Below, piece after piece: positions 1-11,439 of a DNA stretch of 64,000 nt. Numbering within the stretch: position 1 is the first letter of the stretch; each line of letters begins with the position of its first letter. The stretch covers positions 1 to 64,000 of the forward strand of contig JAQFVV010006638.1 in assembly GCA_028023455.1 (NCBI GenBank), written 5' to 3'. The position numbers and the translations under genes are program-made. Under the pieces are notes generated by a model. It was not told the DNA's origin, made no database searches, and was given only the letters and a program-made list of their open reading frames with translations. Origin of the DNA: Epiperipatus broadwayi. Taxonomy: Eukaryota > Onychophora > Udeonychophora > Euonychophora > Peripatidae.

Positions 1-876
1 CTCTGGTATAGTTACAGTATTTAACATTCGAGCATCTAGACATATCATAATACTGCCATCCTTCTTCTTTACAATAACCAATGGGTTTACATAAGGAGAA
101 GGGCATTTCTTAATAATATTCCACTCCAGCATTTTGTCAATTTGACTCTGTATCTCATCCTGATATTGGTAAGGAATTGGATACATCTTTTGATGGAAAG
201 GATCATTACTCTTCAATTTTATTCTATGAGTATATCCTTCTGTTATACCAGGAACTTTTGAAAATACATTCTTAAAATGATACATTAATTGGTATAAATT
301 TTCACCTAATTTAGAATTAATTACATATACATGTTCAATTTTAACTTTTATATTAGCATCAATTAATGTATTCTGCATGCATAGTAATTGATTGGAAAGG
401 TTATGCATACCATATTCAAAATTAAGCCTTTCCTTCTTACAAGTAAAAATTTTACTATAAAAATCAATCTGACAATTATTCAAAATCATGAAGTTAGCAC
501 CAATTATGGCTTCATGTATTAGCCCAGACATAATAATAAAAACATACCCAAATTCTGTATTATTTATTTTAAAGGTAATCCAAACTTGTCTATTTGATAA
601 CTTTGTTCTCTTTCCATTTGCTAGAGTTACGTGTATCTGTTTCACTGGTAATGAGGGTATATCACCTTCCATACTTACCAGATTTTGATATGTTGACTCT
701 GATAATATGGAAGCTTGACTTCCAGAGTCAATTAAAGCTTCTACTTTGATATTATTGATATGAAAAATTATAATGGGACACTGATAAGTTATAGGTGGTT
801 CACCTATAGTAAATGGTTCAAGAAAATCTATGTCAAGATCTAAAGTATTTAGCATCCACATCTGATCGTTCCCCAT
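1..876 (-). CDS. pol: Ty3/gypsy pol, N-terminal part (protease and start of RT), element A
   Basis: Reading leftward from an ATG at 876-874, the frame stays open for 292 codons to the window edge, so the gene is partial. It begins MGNDQMWM. About 40-60 residues in it has the retroviral-type aspartic protease signature DSGSQAS (encoded near 728-708), and later the second protease hallmark IIGANF (near 500-485). The RT N-terminal region follows, with VPGITEG, YPIPYQY, CPSPYVNP and VKKKDGS, then CLDAR close to position 1. This part is homologous to the pol of element B in the same window. The frame is also open a little upstream of the ATG, to a stop near 935, which fits expression by frameshifting from gag. 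The RT residue pair after DGS is IM where B has MR. Family assignment is firm; activity cannot be judged because the rest lies outside. Confidence 0.9.
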   Translation of the reverse strand, partial: MGNDQMWMLNTLDLDIDFLEPFTIGEPPITYQCPIIIFHINNIKVEALIDSGSQASILSESTYQNLVSMEGDIPSLPVKQIHVTLANGKRTKLSNRQVWITFKINNTEFGYVFIIMSGLIHEAIIGANFMILNNCQIDFYSKIFTCKKERLNFEYGMHNLSNQLLCMQNTLIDANIKVKIEHVYVINSKLGENLYQLMYHFKNVFSKVPGITEGYTHRIKLKSNDPFHQKMYPIPYQYQDEIQSQIDKMLEWNIIKKCPSPYVNPLVIVKKKDGSIMICLDARMLNTVTIPE

Positions 877-944
877 TTTGTTAGCCCTGGGTCCTTGCAA
901 AGAGGAACTAGCATTCAAAGACCTTTCTAGTTTAATTTCTTATG

Positions 945-2184
945 ACTAGATTTATCAACTGGTCTTTTCAATATAGTGGTTAAACCACTACTAGAGGGTT
1001 GACTACTTTGATTATCATTTTTGCCTTTAAATCTATTAAACTTAACAGCTTTTCCTGTCTGAGGAAACATCCTATCCTTAACCCTATATTAAATCCACCA
1101 GGAGATCTTCTGTTATTATCTACATTGACATTAGCCAAAGGATAATTATTTCTTTCTCTATTAGATCTAAATTTATTCTCCACAGATACCTCGGTTACTT
1201 CCAAGGCATCTAACACTTCTGCAACATCTTCAATAGAACTATGGTCAGCAGCTATCAATAACTGTTCAATATTTCAGAGTAAGTTATGCCTTACTATCCT
1301 TACAATTTGTCCTTCCGATAGTGGACAAGCAGTTAAAGTTTTTAAATGTACGGCCTGATTTCTGAAAAAACTAGTATAACTCCCTTACTGTTATGGTATT
1401 TCTCTTGAGTAATTTGGTATCTGATACAATCCTGTTTGTCAGAATTCCAAAAACTTCTTATGAGTAAACATTTGAAATCACCATAAGTTACAGGTTTTGT
1501 AAACAGTGACTGCCACCAATCTTTGGCAGTTCCATACAAATGATTACTACAAATAGCTACTTTCTCTTTTTCTGACAGTTGACATAATGAAAATAATTCA
1601 TCTAAATTATTGAGAAATTCTGAGGGATTCTCTACATAATCTCCCTTAAAAAGTTTCACTTTGATGAAATGTAAAGCCATAGAATTATTCATCCCTCCTT
1701 CATAATTTATACTTTTCCTGATAGAACTACTGTTAACCTCTTTTACAAAAGTATCATCTAACTGACTATCATTACTTGTTTTTGTATACTCAACTCCATT
1801 TACTGGTAAAACATTAATACAATCTTCAGGTTGCTTACATATGAATTTCTCTTGAATTATTTCTACTTTATTATCATTTATAGATTTTATTTCTTTCACC
1901 TGATCACAAATTTGCTGAAGCTTTTCTTCAAAATTAATTTGCCCAAGTACTTGTTTCACATATACTTTTTGTTCTTTTCTAAATTGATCTAAACCTTGAT
2001 CTAAGATCTCTCTACCCTCACCACTATTCTTTTCTAATCTACTTACTTGTTCTTTCATATCCTTTTGTAAATGCTTTATCTTTTCTTCTACTCTATACTG
2101 ATACTTATTCTCATCTTCCTTTTGAATATCTAAATTTTTAAACTTCTCTATTAATTCTTTTTCTATATTACCTTTTATGCTCAT
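945..2184 (-). pseudogene. gag: Ty3/gypsy gag, capsid region of element A, disrupted
   Basis: The longest open piece (2184-1342, 280 codons) starts with about 120 residues of charged, coiled-coil-like sequence. It then carries the capsid block FIKVKLFKG, KDWWQSLF (residues 221-228) and RSFWNSDKQ (243-251), which aligns with the gag of element B. Near 1370 the frame breaks. The expected continuation (start FFRNQAVHLK, then VRHNLL) lies in another frame and contains an in-frame TGA before NIEQ. Another shift occurs near 1080, after which the basic tail continues in a third frame to about 945. No CCHC zinc knuckle is seen; the tail is only basic and Asn/Ser-rich. The protein would form the particle shell around the element RNA. 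As read it is broken. Confidence 0.8.
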
Positions 2185-3132
2185 TTTGTCTGGACTACTT
2201 CTTCCTTAATACTTTTAATATCTTCATTAACCTTATCAATATGACTTCTTACTTCACACATTTCATTACTAACATTCAATTGATAGTTATCTATTTTTAT
2301 AACTAAAACATCATTATTAATCTTACATTGGTTAACAGATTTATCTATCTGAAACTTTAAAGTTTTGACAGTATCTTCTGAGAATTCACAAAATTTTCTT
2401 GCTAATAATTCTTGATTCTTATCATCACTTTGTATAACCTCCATCTTCAAAGCTTCAATGGTCTCCTCATTCCGATAGAACTTCAAATCAAGACTATCAA
2501 ATTTACTTTTTACTTCTTCTTTAAATTACCTCCACTTTTCTAGCATTATCTTCAAGTTTTTGATTTAAATTAGTTATACAAAATCTAATCTCTTCTCGGT
2601 TCTTATCTAATCCTTCTTGAATCCTCTCACTAAGAGATTCTAATTTCAGATCTGACTTCACATTATTTTCTTTGAGAGACTTATTCATATCTTCCCATAG
2701 ACAATTATTCTCCTTTTTCATATCTTCCTTTAGAGACTCAAATCTAACACTATTTTTATGACTCTCCTCCTTCATATAATTTATTAAATCCCATATTGAA
2801 AGGTTCTCTATTCTTTTCTCAGTTTTGATTAACCCTTTCTCTATTATTTTTATCTCCACCATGTCTTCCTCTTTCCCCTTGATCTCACTATCCATTATTT
2901 GAGTACCCCCTATACCTGTCTCAAGATTCACCAAATTTTCTCCTCCTTCTTCCTCACAAATATTATCATCAATAATAAAACCAGACATCTCAGTCTCTAA
3001 TTTTTTATCCCAATTACTCATTTTTAAAATATTTCCAAAATTCAATTTTAAACAGTGTACAGTATTATTATAATTATTTTTCATAAAATAATTCTCTACC
3101 AGCCTTTCCATCTCCATCCAATTCACATCCAC
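2181..3132 (-). pseudogene. gag: Ty3/gypsy gag, N-terminal helical region of element A, disrupted
   Basis: Two open pieces, 3132-2521 (203 codons, starts MDVNWMEME) and 2486-2181, lie upstream of the capsid piece in different frames. The breaks are near 2520 and 2183, the latter an ATGA overlap with the next piece. The first piece has an acidic stretch (residues about 55-90) and then long Glu/Lys/Leu-rich helix-forming sequence. The second has the same character. This matches the position and composition of the N-terminal part of gag B, although the 18-residue repeats of B are absent here. An oligomerisation helix is an inference from composition. It is clearly part of element A because orientation, order and spacing match, but this region alone has no family-specific motif. 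Confidence 0.6.
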
Positions 3133-4689
3133 AAAAACCCATATAATATCACTATCTAAACCTTACACCACCTACTACTACTTACATTATAACAATTATA
3201 TACAACAAAATTATATGTGTTAATGAAACAGTAAGATTCGTATTCGAATCTTAAGTTTCACCTTTTTCTGTTGACTCTCACTGACCAGTCTATCCTGCCC
3301 AAATTTAAATTTTAAGGTATCGAATTGTGTGTGTAGCAATATTAAAAATGTATAAATATATGTAGAATTCAGCATAAACATGCACACATTTCGATCTCAA
3401 ATTAAAGGCAATAAATAGGGATAAAATAATATAATTTAGATTTATTTTAGTTATATAATTTTGTATAATTTTAATCATTTATTTTGGATTATAAAGTTTG
3501 TATTTATTGCTTTATTTAAATTTCGTTTAATAATAATTCTAAAAAAATCTGATGTAATATTTAATTAAAAGTTAAAATAATCTTATGTTCCCTTTTTGTC
3601 TTTGAAATTTAAAAGCATCGGTCAGTGATAGATAATAGATTAATTAAAGAAAAATTCCCCAAAATGTAATTAGTAAATGTAAAATGTAAACAATAGAACG
3701 GCAGATTTCTTTATAATTAAAAACAACAAAATACATTGATTATCTTCAGGGCAGATTATAAGTAGAACCTAAAAATACCTTAACAAAAATGTGAAAGATC
3801 AAGATAAGAAAAGAGGCCATCTTAGACTGGCTGGAGACATGCACTTAAACTTTAGCTTTGCTCTCGATCACTGAGAGTCTCCAAAATATAAAAATAATTT
3901 GTTCCTGCCAAGGTATGACCGAGTAAAAGCACCTAGATTTTTCTCCATAGGGAGATGGCCTATGGGATGCCGAACTTTCCATTGCCTGTCATAAATTCAC
4001 CATGAAGATCTGCTGCCTGAAATAAATGAGAAAGCTGCTGCTGCTGTTAAAGTAAATGAGACATCTAAATACAAAAAAGAATTGCCACTCATGAACTATT
4101 TGCTACTAAACCAATGGACTCGGAAAACTTTTATAAAACAGGGACCTGTCTGTGTTCAAACTCTAGAGTACTTTAATAACATGCTATATATCTTCTTCAT
4201 ATTACTTATCTAAATTATAAAATATAAAAACTATCATTTGTATAACTAAAATTGGATAATTAATTTAATGTGTAAATTTCTCTAATAATCTAGCTTACCT
4301 CACTCTAACTTTCTTGGGTGCATATTTCTAAAATCTACATTTTTATCTATAGTTATTATTTAATTATTGCATGCTCATAATTGTCTCAATTTTCAAAGTT
4401 TAAATCTATGATCACTTGAAACAATGAATGCATGTCAAATTTTCATTAATATTTACTTTCCTAAATAACTTAACTTTCATATAAATCAACACACATTCAA
4501 TGCATCATTTATTGTAATGCAGGGTCTACTACTTCGCAAATGGCTGGCATATTAGTGTAATAACTCCCAGTTTATATATGTTTTGTATTTATTAAATCTT
4601 AATCAATAATTCTAGAAAATTACATTTCTTTGAGAGTCACCAACGTTCTTTAGTAAATGTTGATAATGTAGGGCCGAGTTAGAAATCTA

Positions 4690-5040
4690 CTTAAATCTCA
4701 TCATAATCGTTTATACATTATCCATGTGTGACATTTTAGAGATGCAATGACCCATTCTGCCATGAAATTCCCGGATTCTTCAGGGTTGAAATTAACCTCA
4801 GTCGTCCTACACAAGCGGACATAATGGGTGCTCCCATAGGACTTGACGACGTCACGCAGTCAGCCGGAAAACTGCGACATGGACCACTTGTCCCTGGTTA
4901 TGCTTATGTGACACCTTACTTCGTCAGGCTGATGGCAGAGATCAGCCCGACATTCTTATAAACTCATTCACGGCATTGCAGTTTCGATAACTGCCATTCC
5001 ATATTGCCTTTCTAAAGCGTACCATGTGTTCCTTTACTTA
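4690..5040 (-). other. GC-rich coding-like island of unknown identity
   Basis: This stretch has far higher GC and CpG than its surroundings. On the minus strand, one frame reads MVRFRKAIWNGSYRNC near 5,021, shifts near 4,945, then continues with DKWSMSQFSG, a TGA at a likely Trp, LRDVVKSYGSTHYVRLC and GNFMAEWVIASLKC, to a stop near 4,690. Its composition (Trp, Tyr, Cys, His) looks protein-like. On the plus strand, 4,740-4,961 is also open for 73 codons without a stop, including an ATG at 4,824 (MGAPIGLDDVTQ). I recognise neither. The minus reading agrees with the orientation of element A, but the plus reading needs no repair. It could be a captured exon, a fragment of another element, or an extra ORF of A. 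Confidence 0.4.
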
Positions 5041-5584
5041 GTTTTATTATTCTATATATCACTCCGCCTCTGCATCATCTTCATAATTCATTCTCAAATA
5101 AATGTTTGCCCTTAGTTATAAATAAATATTTTAATTAAATAAATATATGTCTGCCGCTACTCTTATAAACCTTACTTTGGACTCTTGCATTGCAAAGCTA
5201 TAAATCCCTCCAGGCATGCATTAGAAATACTTACTTGAGAATTTTAGGTAGCTAGATTACGCCTTCAAATAAGTGAATTCCTTTTGTAAACAAATAAATA
5301 AATGTATTCTTTAAAATATAATCATGACGCAAATCCCGCTACTGAAGCTTTTAATCCATAAAGTATTATTAGTAAATGATCTTATTAAAATGTGTTAATA
5401 AATACTTTTAAACTATACGTCTGCAGTTATGTTTCATTTATTCGATATCCATTCTATACAATATTTCCTCGATTATGTAAATATGAATGTTTAATTAATA
5501 TTAGTTTGATTACTGGCTAACTCTAAAATAAAATCATGAATCTCTTGCATATCCCTGACCACCGTGCCTAAATAAATATTTACT

Positions 5585-5765
5585 AATGTCGCATCAGATG
5601 CGTTGTTTCATGGATTGTATTGTGAAACTGATAAACTATGTTCGAACTCAGTACCACGAGTGGCTTCACTACCTCGATGGTGCTGCTGTTCTGTGTGGTG
5701 GTCTAATTCTGCACTATGTTTATGAGTCACACATTTTCTGACTGTTACATTATGTCCTCAATCTC
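5585..5765 (-). other. Second short GC-richer, coding-like segment
   Basis: On the minus strand a frame of about 50 codons runs from about 5,755 to 5,608. It contains NVTVRKCVTHKHSAEL and a His/Gln-rich run and ends at TGA after QYNP. It lies 0.6 kb upstream (minus sense) of the island at 4,690-5,040 and may belong to the same unknown unit. Short length and His/Gln richness make chance openness possible. Confidence 0.2.
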
Positions 5766-6284
5766 CACACACACAATTCACAGATAAATTAGCACATAGT
5801 AGAATATATTTAATATTCATTTTAAACACTTTAATAATTAATATGGTCATATCATAAAATAACTATTAGCCACATTTACATATCTCATATATTTATTTGC
5901 TTATGAATTTACAAAACACATATTTCATTTTAAATGCTCATATCACAAATACCACATATGATAATAGATTAATAATAAAATATCTACTTCAATTTCATAA
6001 TCAACTTTAAAATAATTGTCACTGCTATTAACATAACTAAACTATTTATACTGAACAAGATATGATTACTAATAATCCTAAAATTACATTTTAATTTAAA
6101 CACTATTTTTTATTAACAAATCTACAACTATCATTATACCTTCCTAACATCTATAGATGCCAACATGCATGGGTAATAACAAAAATTAATGACTCCAAAT
6201 GAAGTCAACAAAATCTGATAAAATCCATCAATATCTAATACAGGCTTACACCTATATCTAAGACCTATACGATCTAAATCGAAG

Positions 6285-6627
6285 CCTTCACAGCTGGGTG
6301 TCAATTTGTCCTTTGACTGAAGGGGTGTCTATCATACCTCTATCACATATCTACGTAATCGCACTTAAGAATTTACTATCTCTACTACCTCAAGGTTTCA
6401 AAGTTATGGTATCAATTCATAACTTAACTACTATCGTTTTTATAAATTTAACTGCTCTACAAACACCTATCGATGCCCTGAAAGTTGTGGCGCCAATTCG
6501 TCATCCTGACCGAATTGGTGCTCACTACACACGCCCTAATACCTATCATTCCAGTCACGTTAGTCGCTAATTCATTCCTTAGTGGTGTGTAGTTATACTA
6601 CACATTGTGCACCCAAGTTGGGTGCCA
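6285..6627 (-). repeat. Primer-binding-site-like motif, repeated (element A)
   Basis: On the minus strand TTGGCACCCAACTTGGG starts at 6,628, 16 nt downstream of the LTR end. It resembles the known lysine-tRNA primer site TGGCGCCCAACGTGGGGC (about 14 of 18 bases), so it is the likely PBS. Variants of the same block recur further on, with TTGGCGCCACAACTT near 6,495 and TTGACACCCAGCTG near 6,311; a fainter one is near 6,410. Each is preceded by a similar GGAY-rich stretch. Spacing is irregular (about 80-130 bp). Only the first is well placed to prime minus-strand DNA. Confidence 0.5.
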
Positions 6628-6643
6628 ATTCATCCTCTACCAT

Positions 6644-9600
6644 TGTACCCTCACTTCCCAGAAATATATAATTATAATCACTTCATCTAGCTCAGATAAA
6701 TAACTATGTTTATCTAAAATGTATCTAAATTAAAAATAACTATATTTTTAAGAATATCAATGATTAAATTAACTTAATTTAATAAATAATAATATAGTTC
6801 TGGTTTATAAAATAAAATAAATGAATATCTAATCAAATCATGAGACTATGAAGTGAGTTTACAAGTGGCAGAGCAAATACATTAAGACAATTTCCCACTG
6901 GATATCACCTTAATGGCATAAGAATACTATCCTTATTCCTATTACTTAAATACCACATTTATATTACTCCTATGTCTTTAATCAAAACTAATTAAGTAAA
7001 TTACTTTTAACAAATTAATTTAAATATCTTTCTCAAAACTAATCTAACTCAATTATCTCAGATTCTCTTAAAATAATGATAAATTAATTATAACTTTTGT
7101 AATCAAGTATGATAAGGGATTTAATATCATTCCTAACTACAATTTAATAATACTAATAATAACAAATAGTACTACTAATCTTTAATCTATAATTCACTCT
7201 CCCATCTTTTTATTTATAATGTTATTCTTGTATATCTCATAATAAAATTGTAATATAATTCTCTATTATCCATATGGCATCTTAAATAAATATATTTAGT
7301 ATGATATTACAATCTGAGAATATGTGGCAATCATTACAAAGATAATTTAATGTAAATCTTTGGTAATTATTACATGACCATCTTAATAATATCATAAGTA
7401 AAACTTCTTAAATAAAATATATCAATAAAATATAATTCCTAAATAAAATTTCATTTATGATGTGCAAATATTATGTCTTCATTATAATTATCTGTGATTA
7501 TGTAATTGTGATGTGAAGAAATTGAGTCAACACCAATACTTATAAAACAATTTAACAATTTTATTAACAAACTTAACAATAAAATTATTTACATTATTTA
7601 CATTTTGATAAAATTCTATTTATTCATATTCAGGAATTTTTTCAAGACAAATCAAATGACTTAAAACATAAGATACAGAACATTTCTTAAATAAAATATT
7701 TCTTCTTTTTTTTTAAAATATCATTATATAACTTTTTTATTACAGTTATTCGGTATTATTACTTTATAGGTTTTAAAAAATATAGGTAATACTTTTACTA
7801 TAAACTTATCCTTGTTATTTAGTTTTTAAAAATTATTTATTATTCTGTATAGTCATTTTTTAATAATATTCATGTCAACAACCTTAATTCATAGCATACC
7901 ATCAAACTATGCTGCTTACTAATTATTATTTTAAACTTTAAATATCATGTATGGATTAGTGTGTTGTTATAAAATTATTTTTGTAAAACTTATGACTACT
8001 TTCATTCATTCAACACAATTCAGTTTATTACCTTTAATCATAAATAAAAATATGCATTATAAATATGTCTTTTTAAAAAATTCCTAATAATTAAGTAATA
8101 GCATTATAAATTATTTTAAATTGTCAACTATTTATTTTCTAAAAAAATAATTATTATTTTTAATTATAAAAGTTTTATGATTCTTTCACTGATGAAATTA
8201 TGTTTTTATAATTTTTACACTTACTATAACCTAAGAAACATAACTTATCATATCAAATTTAACAATTCTCTATTTCCAAACTTATTTATTATTTCCAAAT
8301 TTTAAAACAACCATCTTTTACAATGTAATCCAATAAATTTCAATAACACATAAACTAGTAGGCATATGGGGTAAACTATAACTTCAACTTAACCTTTTAT
8401 CAACTAACCATCATGGGCACAGTGTACATGAACTGAGGTATAACTTATTTGTTTAATAACCTCTTCTACAAAGTATAATGTCCAGGCTATTCATTCAGCA
8501 CTATGGCACATTAAGCTTTAATGCATAGAAAAATAAACACTGCCATGAATATACACAAGATATAGGGCTATGTTAGCTATACTTGTATAAACATCAATAT
8601 AGTATATTCTTCTTCCCATATAAATAAACCCTACATACAATATTATCCTGGTCTTATATAAACTAATACTAAGATATTAGCATTTAAAATTCACCAATTT
8701 ACATCGCTAAATTCATCTTCTCATTTCTATAATAAAAAATAAATTCATTTTTAGAATAACAGTCTAACTAACTAATAAGACAGGATTATTTCATTCTTTA
8801 ATAGTTCTCAAACTTTAGCACAAACAATCAGTGTCATATTTTATCACTTTAAATTATTCAACAAAACATCCAATTCAGTTTTAATAGAATCATATACTTA
8901 TATTTCTTTTATGTTTAAATATCTTTACGATATCATTAAAATTATGCATATTCTTAAATAACTAAACAAACTGATAAATTATGTGTAGGTGTGTGTTTCA
9001 TATATGTATCCATCCATACAAAATAAGAAACACATTTTAAAACTTAATAATTTACATTATTACCATAAGTAATTTCTGTTGGCAATTACTTAGTGATGTC
9101 ATCTGGAGTACGATCTAAATAAAGATTTTATTATCATTTATTCCACATTATCACACTTTAAAATATACTAAGTTAAAGATTTTTTTTTTACAAAAAAATT
9201 TAATTACTAAGTTAGTAATTAATTTAATGTTTTCTGTTTCTATGCTATATTTATACTGTGAATAAATATTACTATAATTTTGTTAGTAAAAAATTAATTT
9301 TAAAAACATATTTACAACAATTTTATTAGAATTTCTTATGATGAAATGTTCTTTTCTTGATAATAAGTTCATTACAGGAAGTATCTTTTCTCCTGGTAAA
9401 AAAACATTAATACACACTTTTTACATCAATAATCACGCATGCTCCGGTTCTTAACATTGTAATATATAATCCAAACTGACAGTTCAAGTTAAATACGATA
9501 CGTTTACTTTTATTTTATAAGACTTACACTAATATAATTATTATTTTTCTTATCTCCAAACTTTAAATCTTTAACATGTATTATTAAGTAAATATCTAAT

Positions 9601-10530
9601 TTTAAATACTCTTCGTCAAGATAATTTTCCAAATTCTTATAACTTTTTCACATCTACTGAGGTTTAATATCTTCTGAAACAACCAATACTTCTCCCAATA
9701 TTTTCAAATAACTTAAATTATTTTCCCAAATAATTTAAATAAACTTTTGTATGTCCCACATACCTTAATGACTGACTTGTAATATTTTTTTAAATATGAT
9801 ATATGTCACATACTTGCAAATGATCTTATATTTTCTAGGGAAAATTCAATTTTAAAATACTTCCAATATTTCTTCAGAAAAAAATATCTTCACATTCTAA
9901 AATAATTGTTCCATCATATTTAAAAGTTTTTTTTCCTTTAGAAGTATTTTTCCATTGTATTTTAAATAAATTTTCTTCATAAAATACATTATCTCATTTA
10001 ACTTTATATCTTTTAATGAAAAAAAAAAAAAAAATTTTATATTTTTTTTTCCGTGACATTCTTTTTATGAAATTTAGTCATAAATCAATATGACTTATCA
10101 ACATAGGCAAAATTATATACTTTACAAGACAATAATAATTTAATACTTCCATTAAATTTTTTATATTTAGTGACGACTTCTTCATGTTTAAGTTGATGAT
10201 AAATTGAACAAAGCAGGTTGGCAAAGTAAGAAATAATTTAATTTTTTAGCAAAACATTTCTATATCCCACGAGCTTATAATAATAGACTACTGTACTTTT
10301 ACAAAAATTGAATGTAAATAAAATGGATTATTACTCTACTAAATACTTTACCGAAATTGTTGAAATACTAACTATGTTATATAGCACATTGGTAGAATGA
10401 GATAACAGCTCAATAATCGTCTGCCAAAATGTAAACAGCTCTTAAATACTCCAGCTGATTCCAATTTTGATTGGTCCATTAAACAATCCTGGCCTCAAAT
10501 TATTCGGGACCATGAACATTGGTTTAAAGT
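6644..10530 (-). mobile_element. Very long LTR-like segment of element A (5' side)
   Basis: The minus strand of this interval matches the plus strand of 46,565-49,898 in several separate blocks. These are the promoter block (10,490-10,430 with 46,568-46,650), the block around 9,030-8,930 with 47,930-48,030, the block 7,630-7,440 with 48,940-49,110, the block 6,960-6,800 with 49,590-49,760, and the terminus. Both copies end AGGGTACA (minus end at 6,644; plus end at 49,898). The position next to a PBS, then gag and pol in the same orientation, makes this the 5' LTR. Its length, at least 3.8 kb from the promoter block, is extreme for an animal gypsy element. The U3 start was not located. No long coding frame is present. 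Confidence 0.6.
10441..10475 (-). promoter_or_regulatory. LTR promoter of element A (CCAAT box and TATA-like box)
   Basis: Read on the minus strand, ACCAATCAAA (CCAAT at 10,474-10,470) is followed about 22 nt later by TATTTAAG (10,448-10,441). The same arrangement occurs in the solo copy at 46,584-46,617 with a better TATAAAAG. Conservation of both boxes between copies that are otherwise rather diverged supports a Pol II promoter. Confidence 0.5.
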
Positions 10531-11439
10531 TAAAGTTAATAATACTTTAAAAATATTTATTTTTATTACATTATTCAATTCTTACTTAATTTTCACATTT
10601 TATTTACACTTACTATAGACTCTAAAATAATTTTTAAAAATCACATTTTAATATTTATTACCATTTCTACCTTTATTTTGAACTTAACATATTTATTTTG
10701 AACAAAAGACATAAATCTGATTTTATTTATTATATTCACTTTTAAAATCCAATTTAACATTTATAACAGATAATATTATTTTATTTTTGAACACAGGTGT
10801 GCATCACGTGATTTACAAAACTAAATAAGGCGCTAATAATTTAAAGACTAAAATAATAATTTAATTTATAAAATGTTACATAATCACTATTATAGCACAA
10901 TTTTAAAATAATTATTTTAATATTATAAAACCAAAAAATTACACTTTTCTCCCACATTATTATTTTTTAATCAAATGATTTTAAAAATATAGCCAATAAA
11001 TACAATTATTATTACTAAATCTATTTGTTTAACTTTAAAGCATTACTTTTAAAATTTACCCTAATTATTATTTATAAGACATTAAATCAGTATTTATTAT
11101 GTCCAGTTCTCCCAACCAATACAATTTTATAATGATTTTTAGTTAACTGTTTTCTTACAAATACCAACCCAACACTATACATCAATTATTTTACTTGCCT
11201 TAACTAAATTATTCAAAGATTATTAACACACAACATTCATCATCTCTTACCCAACTTCAAAGTTTTAAAATTTTTCAGTAAATTATTACAAATAATCAAT
11301 TCTAACCTAAAAAAAAGGGTACACTATATACATATAAATGTGAGAATAAAATTATTTTAATATAATATTTAAGGGTTTAATAAAGGGTATAACTGTAAAT
11401 TTTTTACTCATTACTATTGTATAAAATATTAAAAAAATT
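10531..11439. other. AT-rich stretch without a recognisable gene
   Basis: Very AT-rich. It may include the U3 part of the long LTR of element A, but I could not align it with the region upstream of 46,560. No coding signal was seen. Confidence 0.4.

Larger units (their letters stand above)
3133..6284 (-). other. Long leader of element A between gag and the primer-binding region
   Basis: About 3.1 kb separates the gag start from the first PBS-like motif, against about 0.5 kb in element B. Most of it is AT-rich with no long frame. Two GC-richer islands stand out (4,690-5,040 and 5,585-5,765, listed separately). The extra length could be an insertion into the leader, or A may be a composite. 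I see no flanking duplication that would settle it. Confidence 0.4.

Noticed and set aside
6298-6570. 90-codon plus-strand frame
   Set aside because: Lies over the PBS-like repeats antisense to element A; no protein character of its own.
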